Shown in pieces: positions 26,842-35,166 of a stretch of DNA of 64,000 nucleotides. The notes below the pieces were generated by a model that had not been told where the DNA came from, did not search any database, and was given only the letters and a program-made list of their open reading frames with translations. The stretch covers positions 1-64,000 of the forward strand of contig JAAYAN010000036.1 of the NCBI GenBank assembly GCA_012719345.1. Reading direction: 5' to 3'. Each line of letters begins with the position of its first letter. Within the stretch, counting starts at the first letter, position 1. A program made the position numbers and the translations under genes. The stretch is from Ignavibacteria bacterium (GTDB lineage Bacteria > Bacteroidota > Ignavibacteria > Ignavibacteriales > Melioribacteraceae).

Positions 26842-27678
26842 TTATTTCCTTACACAATCGAAAGAAAGAAACGGAATTGTCATTTCGAAACCTCCGTTTT
26901 TGCCGGCATATTCGTTCATACGTCTTTCAAGAATCGGGCAAATTGCTGCCCAGCATTCTTTATGTACAACACTTTTCCAGCCTTCTAAAAATGCCAGGCG
27001 TATGAAAAAATGATTGAGCATCGAGGTGCCGTCGGCATATTTGTACTTGAATTCGTTTTCGTGAATCGAGTTTATATGCAGTCCGCATATCTCCAGCATC
27101 TCTTTTATTTCTTCAACTGGTTTCCGTTTGGTGTAAATCTGGTCGTACATACTAACAACTGCTTCATCCATTCTGTTTTCTAAAAGAATCTCTTCGTAGA
27201 TACGGTAAAATTCGTGCATCGTTTTATTAGTATTTACTGTTGCAGTAAACTGTCCGCCGCTTTTCAAAACCCGCGAGCATTCGCTTAAAACAACTTCCAT
27301 ATCGGCAACGTTATTTATTCCGTTGTTGCTGAAAATAAGATCCACAGAATTATCGGGCAGTTTAATTTCTTCGGCCGAACCGTTTAAAACTTCGACGTTC
27401 GAAATTCCGTAAATTTCAATTTTCTTTTTTGTTCTTTCTACTGCCTGTTTCCAGGGATCAATTCCATAAACTTTGCAGGTGCTGCCTAAACGCATTGCAA
27501 CTTCCAAAAGCGGAAATCCGAGTCCGAACCCGATATCCAGTGCGGTGATATTTTTTTTGTAATGAATAATATCGAGCAATTTTAATCCGAAAGGAGCGGA
27601 CCAAAGTGGAATTTCATCAATTACAGAAACTAAATCGGGGTCGTTAAAATCGAATTGTTCGGGTTTGTTATTTCTCAT
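26842..27678 (-). CDS. Class I SAM-dependent methyltransferase
   Basis: A 278-residue Methyltransf_11-type enzyme. The SAM-binding motif is TALDIGFGLGFPLLEVA, followed by the acidic YGIDPWKQAV strand, the NGSAEEIKLPDNSVDLIFSNNGINN motif II-IV region and the post-III SGGQFTATVNT. The C-terminal 100 residues are a variable cap. Substrate unknown. It is the first gene of a four-gene minus-strand operon that continues with the I42-like lipoprotein, a second methyltransferase and a glycosyltransferase. Confidence 0.85.
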   Translation of the reverse strand: MRNNKPEQFDFNDPDLVSVIDEIPLWSAPFGLKLLDIIHYKKNITALDIGFGLGFPLLEVAMRLGSTCKVYGIDPWKQAVERTKKKIEIYGISNVEVLNGSAEEIKLPDNSVDLIFSNNGINNVADMEVVLSECSRVLKSGGQFTATVNTNKTMHEFYRIYEEILLENRMDEAVVSMYDQIYTKRKPVEEIKEMLEICGLHINSIHENEFKYKYADGTSMLNHFFIRLAFLEGWKSVVHKECWAAICPILERRMNEYAGKNGGFEMTIPFLSFDCVRK

Positions 27679-27881
27679 AAATCAGTTAAAATTATTTCGC
27701 TTTTTGGCTAATTTAAAGATTTAATTTCGAAATGACAAGATTTTGATTAGCCGGTGCGAAAAAAAGGGTAAAAAAGCGTCATGTCGTGGCAATGTTTCCC
27801 CAGAGTTTTAAAAGCAATAGCAAATGGGCTGATTCACTATTTAAAATTGTACACAAGAGTATTTTTATAATTTTATTTGTT

Positions 27882-27970
27882 TCAGTTTTTAGTTGCCCCG
27901 GGATTTATCTCGGGAATTATTAAATTTTCAGAACACAAATCCGGCTTTAGCCAAATGATTTTTATTTATT
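27882..27970. repeat. REP-like direct repeat, copy A
   Basis: About 89 bp matching 28100-28190 closely. Contains an imperfect CCCCGGGA/TCTCGGG hairpin and the string CCGGCTTTAGCCAAATGA. Differences are single substitutions and small indels. Confidence 0.8.
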
Positions 27971-28009
27971 GGGATAAATCCCATTTGTTTGTTTCCTAAT
28001 TTCTCTTGT

Positions 28010-28029
28010 CCACGGCTTGAAAGCCGTGG
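28010..28029. repeat. REP-like perfect hairpin
   Basis: CCACGGCTT/AAGCCGTGG with a 2-base loop. Not followed by a T-tract and not at the end of a gene, so a terminator is unlikely. It resembles extragenic palindromes linked to RAYT transposases. Confidence 0.65.
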
Positions 28030-28099
28030 CAATTGAGTTTTGGCAATTAGTTGATTTTAAATTAATAAACACACAATCCAATCTTTATAATTTGTCAAT

Positions 28100-28190
28100 T
28101 CAGTTTTTAGTTGCCCCGGGATTTATCTCGGGGATGTATTAAATTTTCAAAACACAAATCCGGCTTTAGCCAAATGATTTTTTGTTTATT
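28100..28190. repeat. REP-like direct repeat, copy B
   Basis: Second copy of the 27882-27970 repeat, in the same orientation 218 bp away, about 91 bp long. Confidence 0.8.
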
Positions 28191-28583
28191 CCTTCTGCAA
28201 AATTGCAGGTTAAATAGTCATTGGGATCAAGCGTGCGCTTGCTTTTCGGATGTCCGTTCAGAAATTTACCAGGATTAGTTTCCCTCTATTACCCGGCTCA
28301 ACAACTCTATATTATCCGTTAACGGTTGTAAAAATAATTTTAAATTGAATATTAATCAAGCCGACACGAAAAAATTTTAGTTGTACTCTTTTAATATTTC
28401 CATTTTAGTAACAGTAGGAAAAGTTGCCCGGATTACCACTTTGAATCCCTGTTCGGATTTAATATGATTGGCTTCAATAAATAAAATATAAGTATTCAGA
28501 AATATTTTTAAATTTATTATCAAAATAAATTTGAATTGTTTATTTTCTAATTATAATTTTTCAAAATTAAAATTTTGAGTATT

Positions 28584-29084
28584 ATGCCTTTCGAAAGTCT
28601 GACAGATGATAAATTGGCTGATTTACTAAATTGCCCTAAAAAAGTGTTAAATCCACAAGCTAAATGCAAAAATAAAGATGGACATGAGCAGATAAATTTT
28701 AAAGTAATATCTACTGATGGAAGTGATTATAAATTCGAAGTTTATAAAAGACAAAATAAACGGGAGGGAATGGAAGATGATTTTTCTTGTGGTATCAGCT
28801 GGATTGCCCCCAATGGTGAAACCTTAACGCTTAAAAGGTACAATGGGTGTAATCATAATCACTCAAATCAAATAGAAAAGACGCAGCTTGGTTATAATTG
28901 TCATATCCATTATGCGAGTGAAAAATATATTAGGAATAATAAAAAAGCTGAAGGTTTTGCATCAATAACAGATAGATATAATATAGTGAACGGTGCTTTG
29001 CATTGTTTAGTTACAGATTGTAAAATAACAGGTTTAAACACTACACCTGACGAAACTCAACAAATTGGATTGTTTGACCAATGA
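28584..29084 (+). CDS. Unknown protein, first gene of an overlapping accessory pair
   Basis: A 166-residue soluble protein with no signal or membrane segment. The N-terminus (ESLTDDKLADLLNCPKKV) is followed by a beta-rich middle (DGSDYKFEVYKRQN, then DFSCGISWIAPNGETLTLKRYNG) with several His and Cys residues (CNHNHSN, NCHIHY), so metal binding is possible. It resembles proteins I have seen as DUF6978, but I am not sure. ATG 28584 was preferred to the UUG at 28575. Its stop overlaps the next start by 4 bases (ATGA), so the two products probably act together. Flanked by repeats on both sides. Confidence 0.65.
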   Translation: MPFESLTDDKLADLLNCPKKVLNPQAKCKNKDGHEQINFKVISTDGSDYKFEVYKRQNKREGMEDDFSCGISWIAPNGETLTLKRYNGCNHNHSNQIEKTQLGYNCHIHYASEKYIRNNKKAEGFASITDRYNIVNGALHCLVTDCKITGLNTTPDETQQIGLFDQ

Positions 29085-29866
29085 ATTTAGATATAAGAAA
29101 GTTACAAGAAACATTATGCAATATTATGTGTGCATCCATTTCTATTAGAGAAAAAAACTCGAATCTGTTGTTTGTTGAAACTCCTTTTTATTTCGCAGAT
29201 GGAGATCCTTATCAAATTTACATTAAAGAAATGCCTACCGGTATTATCAGACTGACTGATATGGGACATACAATGATGCACTTAAGTTATGAAAATGACA
29301 CTGATAAATTTAGAGAAGGAACACGAGGAAGAATTTTTGACCAAATTAAAGCTGAAACAATGATTGAAGAAGAAAATGGTGAAATATATATAGAAACACA
29401 AATCGAGAATTTAGGATTAAACATCTTTCGAATTGGACAAGCTTTAACCAAAATTAATGATTTAACCTTTTTGAATAGAGCAAGCGCGCAATCAACTTTT
29501 TATGAAGATTTACACGAGCAATTATTCAAGATAGTTGCAGAAGATAAGATCATAAAAGATTATTTCTATGAAGAAATGGAAAATTCAAGAGATTATCCAA
29601 TTGATTACAAAATTGATGGTAAATACGCCCCATTATTTTTATTCGGAATACCAAACAGAGATAAAGCCCGTTTAACAACAATTATTTTGGAAAGATTGTT
29701 AAGGGCAAAAGCCGATTTTGACAGTTTACTGATTTTTTCAAACCAAGGCGATATACCTAAGCAGGATTTAGCGCGGCTTACTAATGCAGGCGGTGAAATG
29801 ATTGCTTCTTTAGATGCTGAGGCTGATTTCCAGAGAAAATTATTAAAAAAAGTAAGTATAAACTAA
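29081..29866 (+). CDS. DUF1828/DUF1829 domain protein
   Basis: A 261-residue protein. The N-terminal 100 residues, with FVETPFYFADGDPYQIYI and IRLTDMGHTMMHLSYE, match DUF1828. The C-terminal part, including FGIPNRDKARLTTIILERLL and later charged helices, would be DUF1829. These domains are known mostly from phage, plasmid and accessory regions and have no proven activity. Translation is coupled to the upstream gene through ATGA. Context (repeats, restriction system, Fic) points to a defence or toxin-antitoxin-like role, but that is inference. Confidence 0.75.
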   Translation: MNLDIRKLQETLCNIMCASISIREKNSNLLFVETPFYFADGDPYQIYIKEMPTGIIRLTDMGHTMMHLSYENDTDKFREGTRGRIFDQIKAETMIEEENGEIYIETQIENLGLNIFRIGQALTKINDLTFLNRASAQSTFYEDLHEQLFKIVAEDKIIKDYFYEEMENSRDYPIDYKIDGKYAPLFLFGIPNRDKARLTTIILERLLRAKADFDSLLIFSNQGDIPKQDLARLTNAGGEMIASLDAEADFQRKLLKKVSIN

Positions 29867-30288
29867 TAATATTAAGATTATTAGAACACCCGCCGCAGCT
29901 TCGCCCAAATGTAAATTCTTCATACTGTTTTCCGGTTAAGGCAATCATTCATTCTTATAATCATTTAATTTTACAAATCTAATTAAACCGAATTCGGGGT
30001 AATTAAAAATAGGATTATATAAACCTTCCCATCCATTCGTAAAAATGTTTGAATCATTAACCATCTTTTCGGTCCGGTGAACAATAACTAACTAAATATC
30101 AATCAATTAAATCGTCAGGAGTAACACCTGACGAGACGGGAAAATTGAATATTAATCAAGCGGGGAAGGAATGTTTTTTCATTAATGTTAAAACATTTAA
30201 AAACTTTTTTCTGAAAATGGTGATAGTCTAAAAAGGTATGAATCAATAACAATCTTTTCCAGTCCGGTGAACAATAACTAACTAAATA
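29867..30288. other. Intergenic region with repeat remnants
   Basis: No gene seen. It contains the first copy of a 67-bp repeat at 30072-30138 and the start of the second at 30262. Also present is an 18-base string (AAATTGAATATTAATCAAG) that also occurs at 28342. The rest is A/T-rich. Confidence 0.6.
30072..30138. repeat. 67-bp dispersed repeat, copy 1
   Basis: 65 of 67 bases identical to 30262-30328. It ends in an inverted repeat built on CGTCAGG/CCTGACG. Read on the minus strand it would encode VSSGVTPDDLID then stop, but the frame is closed upstream by a TGA, so this copy is not a gene. Confidence 0.82.
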
Positions 30289-30328
30289 TCAATCAATTAA
30301 ATCGTCAGGAGAAACTCCTGACGAGACG
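30262..30328. repeat. 67-bp dispersed repeat, copy 2
   Basis: Second copy, 190 bp from the first and in the same orientation. The inverted repeat is CGTCAGGAG/CTCCTGACG. On the minus strand it supplies the C-terminus (VSSGVSPDDLID) of the small membrane protein at 30289-30438. Confidence 0.82.
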
Positions 30329-30438
30329 AAAATAAGGACACCCGCAGCTACAATGGATGTTCCAATAGCAAAAATTGTTTCTAACGTTGATACAACTACA
30401 AGTTTTATACTATTCAGAACTGATTTTACTCTGTCCAT
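30289..30438 (-). CDS. 49-residue single-span membrane protein, C-terminus within a repeat
   Basis: A very small protein: MDRVKSVLNSIKLVVVST, then a hydrophobic span (TIFAIGTSIVAAGVLIFV), then the polar tail SSGVSPDDLID. An excellent AAGGAGGT lies 4 bases upstream of ATG 30438. The longer frame starting at 30606 overlaps the mod gene and adds unrelated sequence. The tail is encoded by copy 2 of the dispersed repeat. Size and topology recall small type I toxin or holin-like peptides, but no antisense RNA was identified. It lies downstream of mod on the same strand. Confidence 0.55.
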   Translation of the reverse strand: MDRVKSVLNSIKLVVVSTLETIFAIGTSIVAAGVLIFVSSGVSPDDLID

Positions 30439-30571
30439 ACATACCTCCTTTTTTAAAAGTAATTGTTTAATAAAACTGACAACTATTAAATAAAAAATTA
30501 CAGTTGCTATCGGAACAGAACCGAAGTAGCTACAAGTGCCTAACCCCAGAGGGGAACTCTTGTTGAAAAAA

Positions 30572-33154
30572 TCACACTCCCAGCACCTTTGTACTTTCTT
30601 CGCCAAACTGGCTTATTACGCGGACTGCTATTTTCTGCCCGGGTTTTATTTCAAACGGATGCGACTGGAAGCCGTAAAGCCGGTCGAACGCTTCTTCGTC
30701 TATTTCTATTTTTAACGTGCGTTCGGCATCTCTTCTGGTTTTTTGTTTTGAAAGATTATCCAATCCTTTCCGCCATTTTTCAAATTCTTCTTTTTTGCCT
30801 CCGCAGAAAAACACCTGCCGTAAAACAAAGTTGCTGCCGTCGTAACCCGTATCAACCATCCAGTATGCAATGTCTTCTACATTACGCGCATTTACAACAT
30901 CTTTTATCGGATCATAAATATCAAGTCCGCAAATTTCTACAGTTGCAGTTTTCCCTTCCTTGTGCAGTTTTACATCGGGTTCGCCAATTGTTACAAACGA
31001 AGCTGCTTTTTTATCTTTTTTAAGTAATCCGTCCTGCATTAGGTCATCGTGCATCCGCACTTTTGTTACCTCAAAGGAACCGAGATTCATTGTGACGCTC
31101 TGGTTTGCAATATCGCTTTCGAAACTGAAACCGAGTATTATCAGCCAATCTGCATCCCCGCGGATTCGGCAGGCTTTAACGGCTTCATTAACCTGTAATT
31201 TACTTACAGTGCCGAATTTAGGACCAATATGTAAATATGCTTTCCTTTCGCCTGCGCCTGTGTTATAAAAACCTTCGGCGTGCAGCGCGCTGTCTGCAAG
31301 TCTTTCCACTCTTATAAAAACCGCCTGTTCGTTTTTAATTCCGTTTTTTACACCGGCAGATTTAAGATGCTCAAAAATTCTTTCTTCAAATGCGCCGCTG
31401 TCTTCTTCTTTCCGGCTTCCGTCATCTAAGTTTTCGGGGTTTAAAGGTTCATAGTTCTGAAGCGTTTCAACTGTAAATGGACCCGATACTCGCAGTTTTT
31501 TGTTGTCCTCGTAAGGCTGGTCAAATAAAGTTTCTTCTGCTGCCGGTTCATCATTGGCTAATGACTTAAGTGTTATATGCGGTACTGTTTTGTATTTAAA
31601 GCCCTGCCTTATATCGCCGTTTTCTTCATCGTACAATTTATAATATGGGTAAGTAGCTGTCATTAAACGCTGCTTTGCAATGTTTAAAGCAATTCGGCTT
31701 GTGTCAATTGTAATCCATTTTCTGCCCCATTGCTCTGTAACAAAAGCTGTCGTTCCGCTACCGCAGGTAGGATCAAGAACAATATCGCCGGGATCGGTGG
31801 ACATTAAAATACACCTGGTAATAATTTTATCTAAAGTTTGAACTACATACCTCATATCAGAAATATTACCTGCAGTATCTTCCCAAAAATTTGTTAATTC
31901 TATAATTGGAAAATCTTCTATATAAAACTTAAAACCAAAACCATTTTTTGTTTTTATAATCCTATTCTTTTGTTTTAATTTTTCCATCTGTGTTTCATCA
32001 CCACGCCACTGGTAACCTTTTGGTGGCAAATATTCTTCTCCTTCAAAATCTAATGGGAAAAATCTTTTTTCATCATTCCCACTTTCTATTATCTTATCAA
32101 CTCTAAATACTTTAGCTTTTTCTCTGGTCGCAAGTATTGATCTTTTTTCTTCTGTTGTTAATGTACGGATTGAATTATTGGAAAATTCTCCCCACAAAGC
32201 CAGCTTTCTAGGATCCTCTGTTGTTCCCTCATCACCTTGTCTATTTTGAAAAATCTTTCTTACTTTAATTTTTGTTAAATCTTTAGTATACCATAAAATA
32301 TAATTAAATGCATTTCTAATTGTACCGGATACAGGAGTACCTTTTTTCCAGACAATTGTTGCACATTGATTATCACTTCCAAATACTTCGTCCATAACAT
32401 TTCGAACATTATGAACATTTTCATCTGAAATCTGAAGAAAACAGGAACCGCTGTCAGTTAGTAATTCTTTTGCAATTAAAAGTCTGTCGCGCAAATAACT
32501 TAAATAACTATGAACTCCAAGTTCCCACGTATCACGAAAGGCTTTTATTTGTTCAGGCTCACCGGAAAGATGTTCATCATTACTTTCACTTACATTTTTA
32601 TCATTTATATTTATTTGCCAGTTAGACTTGTAACTTATCCCATACGGCGGGTCCATATAAATGCATTGCACCTGCCCAGCCATTCCTTCGCGTTCAAGCA
32701 GCGAACCCATAACAAGCAGACTGTCACCTTGTATCAGGCGGTTAGTCCAGCCGTCACTGTGTTTGTAATATTCGCTTACCTTTTCAAGTTCATCGTATTC
32801 AAGCGCGTTACCAAAAAGTTTATTCGGCGCAAAAATGTCAAACTGGTCTTCAACCCTTTTTTCTTCGGTTACTTTATAAAGTCCGGCAATAAGTTTTTCG
32901 GGGGCAATGTGTTCGTACCGGTACAAAGATCGGATATCAACTTTAAGCAGTTCTTCTCGGTCGTCGTTTCCGTATTTGTTCATCCAGTAAAGTTCCGGGT
33001 CTTGTCCCCGTTGTGTAACAGGGTTTAACGGCAGTTCAAGCGTTTCCTTTCCCTGCGTTACTTTATTGCTTGCGTTTTCGTAACCTGCTTCTTCCTTAGA
33101 GGGGATGTGCGCCCGTTTGCCGCTGTGGTGAATTGAATCGATTTCTTTTGCCAT
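30572..33154 (-). CDS. mod: Type III restriction-modification DNA methyltransferase (Mod)
   Basis: An 860-residue adenine/N4-cytosine DNA methyltransferase. Motif IV is MDPPYGI near residue 167 and the SAM motif I is [12 protein letters not shown] near residue 460. This is the beta-class order with a target-recognition domain between them, typical of type III Mod subunits. A further 350 residues follow the catalytic core, longer than most Mod proteins; they contain [13 protein letters not shown] and probably contact Res or DNA. It is the last gene of the res-toxin-antitoxin-chaperone-ORF6N-mod operon and starts 20 bases after ORF6N. The product methylates the recognition site and directs the Res translocase-nuclease. 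Confidence 0.87.
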   Translation of the reverse strand: MAKEIDSIHHSGKRAHIPSKEEAGYENASNKVTQGKETLELPLNPVTQRGQDPELYWMNKYGNDDREELLKVDIRSLYRYEHIAPEKLIAGLYKVTEEKRVEDQFDIFAPNKLFGNALEYDELEKVSEYYKHSDGWTNRLIQGDSLLVMGSLLEREGMAGQVQCIYMDPPYGISYKSNWQININDKNVSESNDEHLSGEPEQIKAFRDTWELGVHSYLSYLRDRLLIAKELLTDSGSCFLQISDENVHNVRNVMDEVFGSDNQCATIVWKKGTPVSGTIRNAFNYILWYTKDLTKIKVRKIFQNRQGDEGTTEDPRKLALWGEFSNNSIRTLTTEEKRSILATREKAKVFRVDKIIESGNDEKRFFPLDFEGEEYLPPKGYQWRGDETQMEKLKQKNRIIKTKNGFGFKFYIEDFPIIELTNFWEDTAGNISDMRYVVQTLDKIITRCILMSTDPGDIVLDPTCGSGTTAFVTEQWGRKWITIDTSRIALNIAKQRLMTATYPYYKLYDEENGDIRQGFKYKTVPHITLKSLANDEPAAEETLFDQPYEDNKKLRVSGPFTVETLQNYEPLNPENLDDGSRKEEDSGAFEERIFEHLKSAGVKNGIKNEQAVFIRVERLADSALHAEGFYNTGAGERKAYLHIGPKFGTVSKLQVNEAVKACRIRGDADWLIILGFSFESDIANQSVTMNLGSFEVTKVRMHDDLMQDGLLKKDKKAASFVTIGEPDVKLHKEGKTATVEICGLDIYDPIKDVVNARNVEDIAYWMVDTGYDGSNFVLRQVFFCGGKKEEFEKWRKGLDNLSKQKTRRDAERTLKIEIDEEAFDRLYGFQSHPFEIKPGQKIAVRVISQFGEESTKVLGV

Positions 33155-33174
33155 AGTTATTTTTCTGCCGGTTT

Positions 33175-33681
33175 TTAAAATCCTATTGGGTTTTTATTAT
33201 CTAATTGCGGTTTAACAAGTTCTTCTATTATTCTGTAAATATTTGAAATATGCTGGTTTTGTTCGTTATCAGAATTCTGGAGTTCTTTTATTTTTTCAAG
33301 CAGTCCCGAATAATTCGTTGCAAATTCGCGCATTTTAACAAATACACGCATAATCGAAATATTTACTTGAACAGCTCTTTTACTATTTAAAACAGAAGAA
33401 AGCATAGCAACACCCTGTTCTGTAAATACAAACGGAGGTGTTCTGCGCCCTCCCCAACTTGAGGTAACAAATTGTGACTTCAAGTCTTTCCATTCTTCAC
33501 CGGTCAATTGAAACATAAAATCTTGCGGGAATCTGTCTATATTTCTTTTAACTGCTTGATTAAGAACTTTCGTTTCAACTCCGTATAATTCTGCAAGATC
33601 GCTATCAAACATTATCTTTTGATTACGGATTACACGAATTTGATTTAATAATTTCTCATCCGGTAAAGTTATAGTATCCAT
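33175..33681 (-). CDS. ORF6N-domain protein
   Basis: A 168-residue protein. Residues about 8-95 form an ORF6N domain ([33 protein letters not shown], then [11 protein letters not shown]), a small DNA-binding module related to KilA-N and common in phage antirepressors. The second half holds [15 protein letters not shown] and a coiled-coil-like C-terminus. It begins 5 bases after the chaperone-like gene and ends 20 bases before mod, so it is co-transcribed with both. A regulatory role in the operon is plausible. Confidence 0.87.
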   Translation of the reverse strand: MDTITLPDEKLLNQIRVIRNQKIMFDSDLAELYGVETKVLNQAVKRNIDRFPQDFMFQLTGEEWKDLKSQFVTSSWGGRRTPPFVFTEQGVAMLSSVLNSKRAVQVNISIMRVFVKMREFATNYSGLLEKIKELQNSDNEQNQHISNIYRIIEELVKPQLDNKNPIGF

Positions 33682-33686
33682 AATTT

Positions 33687-34136
33687 CTATAAATTCTGAT
33701 TTAATGGAAAAGAAACATTTTCTTTAACAATCTCTGTAACATTGATAGTAGGCAGCAAAAACTTATTAAATTTTGTGTTTTCAGTTTTAGTGTGTAAAAT
33801 TCCGCGCAATGTGCCAACAGTAAGCATTGCAAGGTGCGCAATAAATCCCTGAGGAAATTCAACAGATGTTCCTTCTGGATTGATAAGTTTTTCCCAATCT
33901 TCTTTCACAATTAAAAAATCACAACAAGCTTCCAATACAAGAAAAGGAATTTTTTCCTGTTCGAAAACTATTTTCATAAGCACTGCAATAATATGTGCCT
34001 TAGTATCCGCCTTTATATTAACAGAAACAGAAAAATTGGCTGGTTTGCCATCCTGATATGAAGTTTCTATTGTGGCAAATTGTTCAGTTTTTATTCTGGC
34101 TAAGCCAAAACCTATTTTCATCTCTTCTTTATTCAT
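33687..34136 (-). CDS. SecB-like chaperone of a toxin-antitoxin-chaperone system
   Basis: A 149-residue protein with SecB-like character. Beta strands (residues 5-80, with KIGFGLARIKTEQFATIE, NFSVSVNIK and FLVLEACCDFLI) are followed by a helical C-terminal half with FPQGFIAHLAMLTVGTLRGILHTKT and LLPTINVTEIV. In SecB-like proteins the latter is the conserved client-binding and tetramer region. Its start codon overlaps the antitoxin stop (TAATG). Known TAC systems (M. tuberculosis HigB1-HigA1-Rv1957) have this exact gene order, with the chaperone stabilising the antitoxin. Assignment rests on sequence pattern and context. Confidence 0.7.
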   Translation of the reverse strand: MNKEEMKIGFGLARIKTEQFATIETSYQDGKPANFSVSVNIKADTKAHIIAVLMKIVFEQEKIPFLVLEACCDFLIVKEDWEKLINPEGTSVEFPQGFIAHLAMLTVGTLRGILHTKTENTKFNKFLLPTINVTEIVKENVSFPLNQNL

Positions 34137-34588
34137 TATGCAGCCTTTGGTTTTTCGTTTTCATTCCATTCACTTTGTCCGGAACAGCAGACGAGTTCAA
34201 GTTTTGTCTTATAGCCTGGAGCATTTGAATTGACATCTGATACTGGTGAGGAAACTACTTCAGCTTCATATTGATAACTTTTAACTTCGATTAGCTGTAT
34301 TTCAAGTGCAGTTTCAAGCTTTGTAATTGTTTCAAGCGAAAGATTTTCACTGCCTTTTACAATCTTGTTAACATACTGGGGACTAACACCCATCTTTTCA
34401 GCAAGTTCTTTCTGCGAAACACCTTTTTTCCTGAGTGTTCTAAGTACTTTTAGAGCAATCTTTCCCGAAATATCGAGCCATTTTTCATTATCTATTCTCC
34501 ACTGTGCTTCTTCCATCCATTTAGTATCGGGAATTGCATCAGCAAAAAGTCTTTTTACATTCTCATTCATTTCTTCATTTTTTATCAT
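34136..34588 (-). CDS. XRE-family antitoxin with C-terminal extension
   Basis: A 150-residue protein. Residues about 45-100 are a classic XRE helix-turn-helix (LRKKGVSQKELAEKMGVSPQYVNKIVKG). The N-terminal 44 residues include the tryptophan-rich segment DTKWMEEAQWRIDNEKWL. The last 50 residues (after EIQLIEVKSYQY) are polar and probably disordered, where a chaperone-addiction tail is found in TAC antitoxins. A GGAG 7 bases upstream and a TAATG overlap with the toxin gene show coupled translation. It likely represses the operon and neutralises the toxin. Confidence 0.78.
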   Translation of the reverse strand: MIKNEEMNENVKRLFADAIPDTKWMEEAQWRIDNEKWLDISGKIALKVLRTLRKKGVSQKELAEKMGVSPQYVNKIVKGSENLSLETITKLETALEIQLIEVKSYQYEAEVVSSPVSDVNSNAPGYKTKLELVCCSGQSEWNENEKPKAA

Positions 34589-35157
34589 TATTCACTCCTA
34601 ATTATATCGCTGTAATAAAAATCACTTTCTTCAATAAGGTAGTTTTCTTTCAAATATTTTTTTGCAATTTCAAGCTTTTCCAATTCCTTTATTAAGTGTT
34701 CTCTATCATTCATTGTTTTTGTTAATTTTATAGCTCCGCCGGTAATTACAAATCTGTTTGGCGAAATCCTGATGGCATAGATTCTTAACCATGATTTTTT
34801 CCTTAAACCATAGGCTTTTTGTCTTTCAAGGGTAATGTCAAAACTATCGGAAATAAGTGGTTTAAATATGTTTTGTAATACTTCATCTGTATTAGTCTGT
34901 CCTTTAGTTGCAAGCTCAAAGATTCTTTTTTCTGTTTTTTTAGCATCATCTATTGTTAATAAAACAGCATTCTCTATTTCTGTTTCTTCATAAAATCCGC
35001 TGTTTAAGTCAATTAAATTATCTTCAAAGAAGCTTTCTAAAAACTCATAATCTTTCCAAAGATTAAACAAATGTCTGAACTCGTTTTCTTCCTTGTCATC
35101 AAACTGAACTGCCAAAAGACTGTTTTTAACGATTTCAAATATACTTAAAATTTTCAT
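34588..35157 (-). CDS. Candidate toxin of a TAC system (HigB/RelE-like C-terminus)
   Basis: A 189-residue protein. The N-terminal 110 residues are acidic and helical (EFRHLFNLWKDYEFLESFFED, then TIDDAKKTEKRIFEL). The C-terminal part holds a basic strand-turn-strand (RKKSWLRIYAIRISPNRFVITGGAIKLTK) followed by a helix, similar to the core of HigB/RelE-type toxins, which cleave mRNA on the ribosome. It is longer than ordinary HigB (about 100-125 residues). Starts 9 bases after the res stop and overlaps the antitoxin gene by one base. Activity not proven. Confidence 0.62.
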   Translation of the reverse strand: MKILSIFEIVKNSLLAVQFDDKEENEFRHLFNLWKDYEFLESFFEDNLIDLNSGFYEETEIENAVLLTIDDAKKTEKRIFELATKGQTNTDEVLQNIFKPLISDSFDITLERQKAYGLRKKSWLRIYAIRISPNRFVITGGAIKLTKTMNDREHLIKELEKLEIAKKYLKENYLIEESDFYYSDIIRSE

Positions 35158-35166
35158 TAAATCAAC

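Larger units (their letters stand above)
27679..28583. other. Non-coding 0.9-kb repeat- and hairpin-rich intergenic region
   Basis: No convincing gene on either strand. It holds a direct repeat of about 90 bp (listed separately) and several short palindromes: GGGAT-AA-ATCCC at 27971, CCACGGCTT-GA-AAGCCGTGG at 28010, CTGCAAAATTGCAG at 28195 and CAAGCGTGCGCTTG at 28228. The last 150 bases are A/T-rich and should contain the promoter of the following pair. This looks like a graveyard or landing zone of REP-type elements. Confidence 0.75.

Noticed and set aside
28010-28029. Terminator in the 0.9-kb gap
   Set aside because: The hairpin is strong but lacks a T-tract on either side and is more than 300 bases from any gene end.
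30072-30138. Second small membrane-protein gene at repeat copy 1
   Set aside because: The minus-strand frame is closed by a TGA at 30156-30158 and contains no start, so it encodes only a 12-residue tail.
30289-30606. 105-residue version of the small membrane protein
   Set aside because: The longer frame overlaps the mod 3' end and has no ribosome-binding site, while ATG 30438 has an excellent one.
30589-31268. Long plus-strand ORFs inside mod
   Set aside because: They are antisense to a clear methyltransferase coding frame and have no recognisable domain or ribosome-binding site.
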